Below, in pieces: positions 36,023-48,486 of a stretch of 64,000 nucleotides of DNA; the stretch's first letter is position 1; each line of letters opens with the position of its first letter. The position numbers were made by a program, and so were the translations under genes. The DNA is taken from contig NC_037256.1 of NCBI RefSeq assembly GCF_000002425.4, positions 5,985,648-6,049,647 on the forward strand. The letters run 5' to 3'. Origin of the DNA: Physcomitrium patens (taxonomy: Eukaryota; Streptophyta; Bryopsida; Funariales; Funariaceae). The notes beneath the pieces are model-generated. The model made no database searches. It saw nothing but the letters and a program-made list of their open reading frames with translations, and was not told the origin of the DNA.

Positions 36023-38956
36023 TGTCGTGTTGTAACACGAGTATATCGTGAAAATATAAAGAAATGGGACTTTTATTAATGTTCAGTTACCTCGAATATT
36101 GAGAGCAACGACCGATTCCAGTGCCAAAATTTAGGGGTCAGTTCAGACACCCCATCACAATCGGTCAAGGCATACTTACTAGTAACGAAATGCTCCGTTC
36201 GAGTCCAATAGTGGGAGTCAACAAAATCAAAAGGACTAAATCGATAACTGAGCGAGCCTGACGCAAAGGACCAATTTGACCCAATTACGGGAACATCCAG
36301 GTCTTATTACGGGCCTCTTAGCCAATATGAGACCTGAATTGGTCGGGCGACTCAATGTGATCCCGATTACAGGGGTTTCGATTCCGTTTCAGGTTGTTCT
36401 GTTCTCTGTGCCGTTTCAGAGAACGTTGTTTCCAGAAAAAGAACCTTTTAAAAGACAAAAAATGGAGGAGAAAGCTCTGACGGCGGAGCCAATTCTGGAT
36501 CCAAGACGGAAGATTGAAGAAATTCAGAGGCTAGGGTTTGAAAAAGGGGAGGATAGGTTAAGAAAAAAAAAAAAAAATAGAATAAGGGTTTTAAGAAAAG
36601 AGAGCTAGCTTCATGCTTCGGGGGGAGGAGAAAAGACGGAGAATTGGGATTTTTTTTTCTTCATAGGGTTTTGGGAAGACGAAAGCAATCGTTGCTGAAG
36701 TCAGTATTGTACTGATGAATTGGGGTTTTAATGAAGTGGGTGTGATTACTCTTAACTGTTTTGTGAAATCGAAGTTACGTCTGTAATTGAAGAATTAAAA
36801 GAGTGTCTATAGGATTGAGTATGCACAGTGAATGAAATTTATTGGGTTAATCTAACAAGACAGTCAGTGGATACAAGGTCGTGAGTATAAAGCGGTATCG
36901 AAGATTAGCAGATCGGATTGTTCGGGGTTCTCTGTAACATCTAGAGATCTACCGGTTGGAGCAAAAAAGATTTCGACGAGTAGTCGAAGGACATCTATAT
37001 AGATTTACGGTATATGTTTGCAATTGTTTGTATTCTAACAGTCAAAAATTGATAGACTGCTTGAATATTAGTGACTCTCCATACTACCTTCTACAGCCAG
37101 ACACCCGGTGTATTCTCGAGCAGGAAAGCACGTAATATGACACAAGTAGTGAACCTGACATGAAAGCTTAAGGTAGAAGGTATTGGATTTCATTTGATTT
37201 TATTTTTATTTTTATGGAGAACGAAAATAAAAATTTTGAAGGATCTTTGGGAGGAGTTTCTGGTGGGGGTTCTTCTAAAAGACAAGATATGCACATGGAT
37301 CCGTCTATTGCTAGTATGTTTCAAGCCTTCTCATTATCAATGCAGCAACAGCAAAGCAATGATCAAAAAAAAGCTTTGGCAACCAAAGCATTGCAAGCAC
37401 TGGTCAATAAAATTGATCAATTTGATGGAAGGAATATTTCAAGGTATTTAAGATGTTATGTTTGTGAAATGGAATTAAATCGGGTTTCTGAGAAAAAAAT
37501 GGTTGAATTATTTGGACTTGCCACGATACTGGAGATAAAAGACTATATTATATCGATTATGGATCATTATGGGAATTCATGGGAGGTTTTTTCACATGCA
37601 TTGAAAGACAAATATTTCTTGGAAGATGTGGATCGCGTTACTAAGAAGTTGTTTTTGGAATGGATTGAACGGCCTAATAAGAATTTGCAAGCAACAGAGC
37701 TACTAAGGGAATTTGAGAGGCAGTACTCTCAATTATCGAAGGTAGAAAAATTGACATTGGAGCCAAATAAAGTTGATCTATTTCTTCAAGCTGCTGATGG
37801 AGAATTGCAAGGAAAATTAGAACTCCTTCTTGAAGACAAAGAAGAAGATGAAGGATTGACAACAAAGTGGAAGAACGTTGAAGATGCAGTGGGGTTGCTT
37901 ACAAAAAGAGAAAGGAGGAAGGATAGGAGCAATATTCCGAAAACAGTACAAGCACCCAAAGCTCCAGTACGTACAATACCACCAATAATGCCTACAGTTC
38001 AACCTTCGACATCCTTATCAAAGAAAGCAGATATGGGGATGGAAGAAATTATACGAGGAATGCAAGATCTTCAAATCAAATTAGCAAGACTTGAAGAGAA
38101 TACTTCTACAAATAATTTGAAGAATGTTTCAAAATAAGGATATGTACAAAGATGCATTTGGTATGATGATGCTTCACACACTAGAAAAGATTGCAATGAA
38201 TTTAATAATATGATACGGCAAGGAATTATTTGCTGAAAAAATGGAAAGATAGCATTAAAAGATAGGGAGGATCTTCTTCAAACCAATTTTGGCAAGGAAA
38301 GAATGAGAGCATTGGTTCAAGATTACTTAAAAGAGCATGAAACAGCAACACGAGAAAGTGCAAGTTATGGTGCTAGAGTAGATGATGACCTTAGTGGAAG
38401 TACGAAAACTAGTGAGTTTTGGGCTTCTGCCATTTCTACAATGCAAGAAGGGAAATTATCTCGAGAAGCATTATTGAGGACTACAGCTACAATACGAGGT
38501 GCAATAGGTTGGGAGGATCCTGTTGAGTCTCTTTCAATTCATGCATATATTGCTAAGAGCTAACATGAAGCTTTGATGGAAGAAAAGAGACGAGGAAATT
38601 TTGATGATACAAGAGAAGGAAATTCTTCTAAGAGACAAACTCGAGGAGACAAGGCTCGGGAGGCAGCTTCACAAGAATTTCCTGTAAAGGATACCTCAGC
38701 ATCATTGGAAGAAAAAACAAGGGAGACAAAAGATAAGGGCAAATCAATTGCTTATAAGCTACTTTCTGACATTGAAGCGGCAACAAATTTGAAAGGGATA
38801 TTAGAAGAATGTATATTAAACGCCAAGGTGGAATTCACATTGAAAGAAGTTTTGGAAATTGTAAAGAAGGAGTTTCATGATGTTATCATTGACAGCATTA
38901 AGCAAAAGAGGCAATTAATGGGCGAAACTGGAATGAGTCATCCAATTACCTACTAA
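36023..38956 (+). mobile_element. E: gag-bearing Ty3/gypsy fragment with one LTR, nested in H
   Basis: 36023-37142 begins TGTCGTGTTGTAACACG and ends CACGTAATATGACA, matching the termini of the F-type LTRs, so it is read as a 5' LTR of about 1.12 kb. A gag frame follows (37214-38137, 307 residues, reads DQFDGRNISRYLRCY), then a zinc-finger-like stretch and a further gag/pre-protease segment to 38956 (reads YKLLSDIEAATNLK). No protease, reverse transcriptase or second LTR is seen downstream, so the element is incomplete with several breaks. It is richer in CG dinucleotides than its neighbours, suggesting a younger insertion. Confidence 0.55.
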
Positions 38957-40013
38957 CCTTCAATTTTTAACCTTAAATTGTTTCAATATTTACTTAACTT
39001 TTAACTTAAAATTTATCTATTTATCTTCAACCTTTGACTTTTATATTATTCCATTTTACTTAACTTTTAACTTTGATTTTATTTTTTACCTTCAACTTTT
39101 AATCTTTAAGTTATTTCATTTTAACTTAACTTTTAATCTTAATTTATAACTTTTACTTTTCATCTCTAACTTTTAATTTTGTTATTTATTTTATTTTTTA
39201 TATTTTATTTTTTATTTTTTATATTAAAAAATTTAATTCCATATTAATACTGAATTTTAATATTTGAAGCTAATTATTAAAGAATTTTCAACTTGAGATG
39301 GAGTTTTTGCCATCAAAACTTCATCCATGGATAACTTCTTAGGTGTAATTCTAATTTGCATGGTTGATACCATTTTGGAAAGCCCTAGACTAGCACTCAA
39401 GTATAGTACCAATTCTTTTTATTTTTATCTAACTCATAAGTTTCAGAGTTTAAGCTTAATCAGATAAGTCTTGAAAGGCATTTACCTAAATGAACTGCAA
39501 TTGCTAAAAAAACAAATCATAAAAATATGTAATTGACTTGGTCATATTCTATTGGATAAATTGTGATTGTTATATCATTGTATTTTTTTATTTATATTAT
39601 CTATGATTTTTATTTCTACACTAATTAATATTCGACTCTAATCCAAGTTATAATTTAATTAAATTAGACTTAAGTGAGGGGAGAAGAAATTGCTTACACA
39701 TATAGCCAATTATCTTATATCCATGTACAAGTAAAGAAAGTTGTAAACTAAAAGAATAGAGAAATTTCTTAGAAGAATCATCCAAATTCATGTAAGCTTC
39801 ATCTTTATACACTTGTGCACAATGCTAGATATTGCTAAAAAGCTATTTTGTCAGTAAAACCACAAATATATGACCTCCACTACTTTTCTTTCTAAAAAGA
39901 TTCAAAAAGCTGAAGATTCCATTCATGGAAGTAAAAAAAATTAAAATTATGGATAAAAAGCATGTTGCAATATAGAGATCAATAGCAGTTCTCAACTTCT
40001 AAAAATTGAACAT
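38957..40013. other. AT-rich spacer inside H
   Basis: It begins with repeated short phrases such as CTTAACTTTTAACTT and CCTTCAACTTTTAA (38960-39180), a low-complexity pattern. No gene or LTR end is clear. Confidence 0.4.
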
Positions 40014-41500
40014 TGTAGTGTGGTAATACAACTATATAGTAAAAAATAAAAATATGGATATTATTATAGCAGAGCCTAGTAGAAAGATGTAGTAGAAAAA
40101 TAAGAATAAATGATAGAAAGGTAGTAAAAGATTTAGTCTCAATGCTACCTTTTGTAGAAAGAACTTCTATTTATTTTGTAGAAGCATAAATGAGCCAAAT
40201 CAAAGTAAATAAGATAAGAAATTAATATAAGTTTTTTTAAAAAAACATTAACAATAGATTAAAGCAAAAAATACTTCAAAATACCATTAATTCATTTCTA
40301 GAGAGGACCAATTGTCAACTAGGATCAAAATTAGACCCCAAGGCATAAAACCATATTCATATAGTGATTCCAAGGTTCTTTTGTAGATTGAATAGTAGAA
40401 TTTGAGAGAAAACTTGAGGATAGATATTTAAACATGGATTTTATATTATGTGAATCAATATTTAGATTTTGAAGGATTTTGAAAATTAATAATGTTCTTA
40501 ATAGAATTAGAATTTGAGAAATAAAAATATATTTATAAATTTCAGGATTTCTTGAGTTTTGTGATGTATATACAAATGAAATTTGAACAATGTATTGATG
40601 TACTAGTTGCAAATATGTATGCAAATTTTGAGGTCAATTGAACATTTAGATTGAAATATATAAGGATTTTTGTGGATTGAGGTCTCAGAAATTGGAGTTT
40701 GAAGGTGAGTGAGTATTTCTACAATCTTTAAAAATCTATCAATTGGATTATAGTGAAATTTTTTTATATGGATATTAGACTTAATTTCTAATATTAAGAT
40801 CAAATTTAAGAGCAATTTAATAATTCAAGAAGGAAATATTGGCATTGAAAGTTTAGCATTCAAGCTGAAATAGGAGGTTGCTTAATACTTCATTGAATTA
40901 TCTTGCATTTCTTTCAATTAGTAGGTGTGATTAATTTCATCTTTCTTGTACTTGTTTCTAACTAAGATATTAAGAAGTCTACAAATTTTGAATTGATATT
41001 AATAATTTAATTATTAATTATTGAGGTTCTATTTTTTTAGAAGATTTATTAAGAGTTTGTTTAAGATTAGGATTTGAGTTAGGATTTATTTAGGATTTAT
41101 TTAGGATTTTATTAGGATTTTATTAGGATTCAATTTAAGATTTGATTAAGGTTTAATTAGAATTTTAATTAGGATTATATTAAGATTTTTATTTTTAGTA
41201 TCTTTATAGAATTCTTTGTTGTTTCTTTAAAATTTCTATTTCTAACATCTTTTTAAGATTATTATTATTTCTTTAAAGATTTATTTTTATATTTTTTAAA
41301 AATTTCTTATTTTTTCTTAAAATCAAATCATGACTTTTTTGTATTTCTTTTGTGGCTTCTTTTGAATTTATTTCAATAGATTAGAATTTGATTGAATTTA
41401 TTAGAAATTACTTGAAGTTTATTTAAGACTCTATTAGAATTTATAGAATTTTTTTTATATTTTTACTTACCTTCTACAATTAGGTTCCTCGTGTCATATT
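40014..41500 (+). repeat. F-type LTR, second copy
   Basis: It starts TGTAGTGTGGTAATACAAC and aligns with 24025-25615 through the shared stretches near 40310-40560 and 40860-41480, including the ATTAGGATTT repeats (41080-41200). Its right end differs from the first copy and is followed directly by another LTR-like start at 41501. Confidence 0.55.
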
Positions 41501-43869
41501 GTAATACAACTATATGATAAAAATATAATAAAAAATAAATTTTTAATTAATATTTAATCATCTTGGTTTAATAGTAATTTAAGACATTTAAACATAGCTT
41601 CTATAAAATCCTCTTAGTTTATTTTCTTATCATAATAGCTAATAGATTAAAATTTGGTTAGTAATTTTACCTTCTAGATTGTAGAATTTCTTTTAGTACC
41701 TTAAAAAGGCTATAAAATATATTTTTACTTTTATTTTTTATTTTTTATTAGATAAAAATTTAGTAAATAGATTATGACCAAGTTTTAGATTGTGTAATTA
41801 CTTTATTTCATTTATTTCATTTTTTATATTTTTTCTTCTTTTGTTATTAGTATTTACTTCTTTTACTTTACATCACTAATTACAAGCAATTCTTAATTGA
41901 CGCCATCTTGTATTTGAGTTGAGGGGTGAAATTTATCCTCACAGCTATCTATTTTAGAATTCTTTTTCAAGGAATTTTTGCAAAAAATCCATTTTAGCCA
42001 TTAATATTTTATTAGTTGCTATTTATTCCAAAATTCCTATATTAATTTTTTAAATTAGTAACTTAAAGCATCATAAGTACATTTTTTTTATTAAAACACA
42101 GAGTGAGTTAATTTCGTGATCCATAGGTTACAATTAACCTCTCCACCAAGGAATGACAAAATTTGAAAATTCTTACATAATTTAAAAACAAAAAATCTAG
42201 ATGCACTTTAAAATAAAAGAGCTATGAGAGTTGGTTTTTGGTTAAGAAAAAGAATCAACATCTATTCTAAAAAATAATACAATAACATCAATACTACCAA
42301 TAAATCAAGCTACAATGATCCATAGAAAAAAAAAAGACCATGTTGCTTTAACAACCATATAAATTTATATACATAATTCAAAAAAAATTTATGTAGGTGG
42401 CCACAAAACAACCAACAAAGCTTAGCTTGCTCTCAAAAATACATACTTCAAATATTACATTATTATTTAAGCTTCTCTAGAAGAAAACTTTATCATAATA
42501 AAAATGAGAGCAAAAGAATCAATAACATAATATTTACATAATTCTAAAATATTGCTTGAATAATATCACTCCGTTGAGATAATAATTCTACTTCAAATAA
42601 AAATCCTTGCACTTATAAAGTCCATGCTATTTTATTACAGCACAATTATTCAAACTCTTTATATTACATAAATTATAATACTATCCAAATTAATTGCTAT
42701 TCTGTTTCAAAAAGAGATGGCTATAAAGGCATATCTTTTGAATTTCAAGCAAACTTTGTCAAATGCAAAGGTGAGGACAAATATCAATCACAATCAATTA
42801 CAAAAAAATCACAAAATGATAAAAAAAATTCAAAAAAATAAATCAAAATCAATTACTTCATGATTCTATTGCAAAAAAATTAGGCATTGGAATTCAAAAT
42901 ATTTTACTAAAAAAATTAAAAGCTTAAATAAATTTTATAAATATATTTCATGATAATGAAAAGTCCAATGAAAGTTAAAAAATATAAAGGAAACTCTTTT
43001 ATCTTTCTATACTCATATATATCTTACACAAGCATATTGCTTAGAGAAATCAATACAACTAAAAACAAAAAAAGATTAAAAAATGATTTATCGACATAAG
43101 AACCACATATTACTAAGTTCACAATAAAAATTAATTTATTTCTTTAAAATTATTATCACTTAAAAAAAATAAAGTTTATTTTGATAATAACATTGACTTT
43201 CTTATCTATAAGCAAGATGAGATTGAAATATTTATAGTCAATAGTAAATCTATTTGATTCACTAGTATACTATGTCTTTAATCTATAAAAGAATCTATTC
43301 TTTGTGAGTGGCTACAATCAACAAATAAAAATCAAATCAAATCAAATCAAATCAAATTTGTTGTTTTATTGTATAAGATGATTCTATTTTAGTATCATAT
43401 CTACTATAAGACAACCTATATTTTCTTAGTATTACCATACTTTAAGATAATAATATTCAAATTTATATTTCAATCACAAGTCTTAACAAAGCAATAGCCA
43501 TCTTTATCAATTTTTTTGTTGTTGCTCTTTCCAACAACTATGAGAATAGTAATTAGGTACTTGAATTTTACCTTCTTCAATGAAAAATCATATATAAAAA
43601 GAATCTCCATAGACATAATCATTCACATTTTCATTTCTTATCACTTATTTTTTATATATATTTGAAGTTATATTTTTTTTTATTATTTATATTTTTTTCT
43701 AAATAATATCAATAATAACCTCATGAATTTTTGTCATAAAGTGGAATCAAATGCAAGATTGCAATAATCAAAGATTATAGTATGAGATAAATACAATTTT
43801 CTATATCTTTGATTTTTTCAATATATGAAGACTGCTCCTTGTACAACTCATCTCAAGAAGGAGAGGTAA
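41501..43869. other. Degraded E/F-type LTR start, then AT-rich remains of H
   Basis: The first 90 bases (TGTCATATTGTAATACAAC...) align with the start of the E LTR at 36023 with mainly C-to-T and G-to-A differences. How far this LTR runs is not clear (perhaps to about 41930). The rest is AT-rich with no coding block; an (ATCAA)n run lies at 43330-43357. Confidence 0.4.
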
Positions 43870-44407
43870 TGTCACAGATATACATAAGTACTCTAGTAAA
43901 TACCTATATGATTAGGTAGAAGTAGGTAAAAATAAATAAAAGTAGATTAATTTCATAATATCTTCTAAAAAATCTTCTTAGAAGCTTCATAGATGCTGCT
44001 TTGACTTCACATGTATTTATAGTTCATTAATAGATTAGAAACTTGGTCAAAAAATTAAACATGTATTGATAGCTTATGGAACAAGTTAACTATATGGTGC
44101 ACATATAAAAAACTTGCCTTGCAAGTTAAGATATAAGTCTTGCAAAGTCAACACGTTTTAGAGGTCTTATAAAACATCACTATGTAGCTCCTAGTTAAGA
44201 GTATATATGGAGGTAAGAGTGAAGCCTTCTTTACTCTTGTTAATACCTTTTTAGTCCTTAGTCTTATTTCTAGACTTTCTAGTCTTCTTGTTTTTGGCAA
44301 TAGCCATTCTACTTCAATAATATGTCATCTTTAAGTGATTTTTTAGTTCTTTTCAGTGTTACAAGAGTGTATTGAGGATTTCTTTTTTCAAGATTCATGT
44401 CTTGACA
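43870..44407 (+). repeat. 3' LTR of element H
   Basis: It begins TGTCACAGATATAC and ends TCTTGACA. A TATATAT box near 44201 is followed by GGTAAGAGTGAAG and CTTTACTCTTG, the same hairpin as in element A. It aligns along its length with 27270-27818 and 21899-22448. Confidence 0.8.
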
Positions 44408-45430
44408 TATTGTTGTTTTAAAAAACTAAAATGACTTCTTTATAAATAAATTAGTGTTTTTATTATCAAATCACTTTTAATTTCACCTTTAAGACTTTTT
44501 TTAAGTCTTATACACCAAATAAATCTCTTGTATAAGTTTTTCCACTCTTCAATCATTTTTAATCTTTCAAAATATCTTTTAGTACTATAAAAGTTTTTTT
44601 AAGAATTTTAAGCAACTTACTATATAAAAGTACAATGTTAATATATTAATGACATTACTCATCAAAAAAATAAAATATTAATATTTTAAAATATTATTCA
44701 AAAGTATCAAACAAATCTCAAGCCCATATATGTATTTAACAATAAGTCATAATAATATTACATCAACAATTAGATGCAAAAGTGAAATTAGAAGATTACA
44801 AATCCTATCATCTACAATAATTATAAGATCTACTCCTTACAACAATAAAGACTTGAAAAACTTTGAAACTAATAAATAAAGGTAAGTGGTCTTCTAACCT
44901 ATTGAAGAAATATAATTTAAAAGTCTCAATTTATAGCATCAATAAGGTTATACACAAAGAGAGTGTAGAATAAGATAACTCTCATTTCCAACATCAATTA
45001 CTTATAGGTGGTAGTTGATGTCCTTATTAATAATTTCTATCTTTTAATATTTACATCCATCCAAAGATATATTAAATATATTCTTTGATATCTTATTTAG
45101 AATAAAAATATGCATTTAGCATATCTTCTACACTCCTAGGATCCTTTAATAACTCATCTACCTCAAAGATATTCTATGGTATTTACTTTATATTCTTACA
45201 TAGTCTTTAAATATTTTCTAATTGATTCTTTATCCTCTTGACCTTGTTTCTTGGCTCTTGACATCATTCCTTATTCATAAGATGGCCTTTCCATATACTA
45301 AGAGTCAACTTTTTAGCCATTAACAACTTATTAAAGGTAATATCCTCTATTAGGTAACTTATTCTATTTTTATTTTTACTTACTTATTTACTTTAAGACT
45401 TTTGATAAGTCTTAGTAGTTTTTATATAAA

Positions 45431-47391
45431 GAGGATCCAAAAAAATTCAAATTCTATTCTTGTATACAAGGATATACCAACTAGTCTGAAACCCCAATTG
45501 ATTGTTGTGAATGACAAATTTCCATTTATGAATTATATCACAATCCTTGAATAAGAATTGTTCAAAAAAAAACATGAAGTACATCAAGTGGCACTAGCTA
45601 AGTGGACATATGTTTTTCCACATGATTATTGACTTAAGTGATAAGAAACATGTTAAGAAAGAAGCAGGCTTACTGTGGCTCATTTGGCAGAGAGTCATGG
45701 TTGAAAATGCATGGTGAAGACCCGTAAATATTACAATTGATCAACATTGCCATGTAAGCTTAAACAGCACACGAGAGACAGTCCTCCATAGGTTTTGAGA
45801 ATGCATGTCAGTACAACAAGAGTGGGGTTGGGGGAGGAATGTCTCGCTACTCCTCACTTGAGCTGGTGCCCATCTGGACCCCTCCGGGCATCTTGAGAGC
45901 AAGGGGAATCAGAGGAGCTGGGCTCCTGGCCTTATTAGGCCAAATTAGACTGTGTTGTGGTTCTGGCCGGACCTGGCTGGACCTTTGTTGTATAATCTTT
46001 TATCCACGCTTTATAACCTTTTATAACCCTTTGCAAACCATTTGTACACCCGGCAATAGAAGTTTTTTTTTTAATTTGTGTCAAAGAATAATAATAATAA
46101 TAATAATAACAACAACAACAACAGTTAAATACACACACAAGTTAACAGAACGGGTAATATCCATATTTAACTTATGCAGAGAGCAGCTAATAATGACGTC
46201 CATGAGTGAAAGCAATTAGACCATTCGTCTTGAACTGTTTCATAGGATCCATGTGCAGTGAATTTCAATCTCCAAATCAGGTGAATTGTATGATATCAAT
46301 GCATCCATGGCTACTCTTGGTGATAAATAGTTCAAAGAATTCCTTATTTCTGCGCGAGAGGACCGCAATTATTGGTACTTTTACTTATCGTGGTGTGCGT
46401 GGAGATCCCTCCACATTCATTGATATGCTCCACTGTCAACCACGCGAAAATAAAATGGTGCTTGAACGGCACATTTCCATCAGATGATTGACAGACATGG
46501 GGACTGGGAGAGGAGATTGACAGTGCGCATTTCGGGCACAGCGGGTTACTTTAATAAGAGTTGTGAATTTGATGACACTTGGACTGCATACATTCATAAG
46601 CTTTTTCTGATTATGTCATTATCAAATTAGATTTACACAGCAATTAGTGTTTAAAGGCGGGTACCATGTAGATGCTTCACGTCAAAGTTTCACATATTAA
46701 AAGAATATTCAGTAGTTAATTGCCTATGTCAGCAACAATTATGCGTTTCGGAACGGTTACTGAACGATCCAATTTGAGTGACATACGTCCGAGTCAAATG
46801 GTGGCGGATTCTTCGATGTTCTCACCGCGACAAATTCTTATGGTCGCTCATGCATCGGCTCGATTTTCTGCACAACAATTCCAGAAGACACGAGACATTG
46901 TGACAATTATCACGGCAACCAAATTGAGTTCCATGCCGCATGACGACTGCATTGTATTACTCTGGGACCGCGACTAACTGCAACAAGGAGCAAGTCCCTA
47001 TCCGACCTACAAACGCAAGATTCCGTAGAATGTAACATTGCATACTGCTCGGATGCTGTGGCTGTACAAGCTTGGTGGGTGAGGCTAACCTTTCAAACCC
47101 ATTACTCATTTCCACATTTAAGGTAAAGCTGGCAACAAATCTTCAGGAATTTGGCACAAGGAATTGAATAGGGTAAATTGATGAGGTTCCACTCGAAGTT
47201 CTGCTTCGTAAAAATATGGACACTCTCGAGAGTGGAATGTGAAAATATACACCTATACTTCTGAATGAATTCCGACGCTAAAGTGTCCCCTGGTTCGTCA
47301 TATTCATCTAGGGGAATGAACATGTCAGTTTTATGGCACGAAAGAAAGGGGGTCAAAATTTCATATAAAATATTGTTCTACGGATGCACCT
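45431..47391. other. Gene-island flank without a recognised gene
   Basis: GC rises from about 45650. Several open frames exist on both strands (the longest near 45839-46219 and 46720-46977) but none shows a domain, good start context or convincing splice sites. The 3' untranslated region of the DUF1218 gene probably occupies part of 47100-47391. Confidence 0.4.
45850..46123 (+). repeat. Possible non-LTR retroelement 3' end with trinucleotide tail
   Basis: A GC-rich patch (TGGACCCCTCCGGGCATC near 45875) runs into a T-rich stretch, then AATTTGTGTCAAAG and a pure (ATA)n(ACA)n tail at 46087-46123. Simple-repeat tails are typical of LINE or SINE 3' ends. No reverse transcriptase is seen, so the call is tentative. 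Confidence 0.25.
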
Positions 47392-48486
47392 TCAAGGGTA
47401 GGGGGACATTCCTACAGAGGGGCCATTTGACTGCCACTCAGGCGCCCAGGCCTTGGAAATGAGCATGTAGTACAACTCACTGAATAATGCAGTGAGGAAG
47501 GAAAAAGCAGCAGCTGCCTCAAACACGCTCTTCCGCACTTCCCGACATGTGACATTTGCTCCAAAATAATTAAAGTCGCCCTGAGTTTGAATTTTGTTCT
47601 GAGCTGCTCCAGCAATCAGAGCTGATGATGCAACAATGAAGCAGAACCTGCGGAGACAATCAATCCAGTTTTTCATCTCCTGGAGTATTGCGAGCAAAAG
47701 TGTATTGTGGTGTGATTCACAGGATAGCACAGGCCAAGTAGAATGGTTGTGAATAAAAAGATTGAGCTCACCAGGATAGTATGTACGCAAAAATTCCGAA
47801 CGTCTTAGCACTTCCGGGGATGAGCTTTCCTCCACAACATAGGCAACGGGTCGCAAACAGGATGACCACATGGGCGACTACCAGGCAGATAAGCGCTCCG
47901 GCAGCTAGACCAGTTGAGATGTCGGAGGTGTACAAGCACCTAATTTTACCTGTGGCGATATCTACCTCTTCGACAGCCTGCATTTTGAATCGAAAATAGG
48001 GTATCAGGTGAAAGGCGAGTGCTGACAAAAGATACCTGACGTGAAAGGCCATCGTGAACTCCTGAACGCCATAGGATCCACACAAACACGTTGTTTGGCA
48101 GAACTTTCTACTCACACACCGACGAAATGCTGGTGATACTCAAGTAGGTCATTCGAAAGAGCAAAACTACGCCAAAAACAGTGACGGAGTCTTTCGACAA
48201 CCCAAGACACAATTGGGCGCTGTGATGCACTATCGCACTGGCCAAGTCGTATTTGGCAGCTAAGAAAGGCCGAGCAAACTATCGTTACCATTTATTTCAT
48301 TCATTTCCAGTAAAACAGTTTTTTATCTTGTTGGAGAGAAGAAAGGAATGCGAGTCGAAGACAGAAGAACGAAGAGATTCTGGCAAGGAAGTCTACCGTG
48401 CTTCGCTTCACAGCGGCTGCCACAGAAAGGCAGAAAGAAAGAATGTAGAAAAGGAGACTAACTCCAAGAGCTACAATCTTCACCAT
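47392..48486 (-). CDS. DUF1218 membrane protein (modifying-wall-lignin type), three exons
   Basis: Exon 1 is 48486-48397, exon 2 47977-47772, exon 3 47647-47392; 552 nt, 183 residues, frame closed across both junctions (ACG|GTAGAC to GCAG|GCT; CCTG|GTGAGC to GCAG|G). Exon 1 gives a start Met and a hydrophobic segment (VALGVSLLFYILSFCLSVAAA). Exon 2 has the family signature CLYTSDISTGLAAGA, a second membrane segment and the RCLCCGG motif with PGS after it. Exon 3 holds a third segment (FCFIVASSALIAGAA), a loop with a conserved Cys (NVTCREVRKSVF) and a fourth segment ending FSELYYMLISKA. Four membrane spans and length match the plant DUF1218 family, whose MWL members affect secondary-wall lignin; in a non-vascular plant the role would differ. 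No sign of damage. Confidence 0.85.

Larger units (their letters stand above)
35828..44407 (+). mobile_element. A-family gypsy fossil H nested in copia G2, itself hosting E and F-type sequences
   Basis: The left LTR starts at 35828 (TATCACATAT) and is cut at 36022 by E. The right LTR is 43870-44407. Both share a subfamily stretch, CTCTAGTAAATACCTATATG, absent from element A. Flanks TATTA (35823-35827) and TATTG (44408-44412) fit a 5-bp duplication, and copia G2 reads on across the junction as in G1 (ATATTG...). A purine tract (AGAAGGAGAGG) precedes the right LTR. The interior is mostly later insertions and AT-rich remains; no intact coding part is seen. Broken and old. Confidence 0.65.
33230..45430 (-). 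mobile_element. Second copia fossil G2 (minus strand), fragmentary, with nested insertions
   Basis: 33230-34043 and 35223-35827 align with the protease-gag part of G1 (about 30840-32110). 44408-44901 aligns with the leader region of G1, and from about 44902 with its 5' LTR (reads CTATTGAAGAAAT like 32607). The right limit near 45430 is approximate. Only the 5' portion of the element is seen. Two insertions account for most of its span: 34044-35222 and element H at 35828-44407. Broken, with many breaks. Confidence 0.6.

Noticed and set aside
45839-46219. 126-residue plus-strand ORF
   Set aside because: It ends in Ile and Thr runs translated from the (ATA)n(ACA)n tail and shows no domain.
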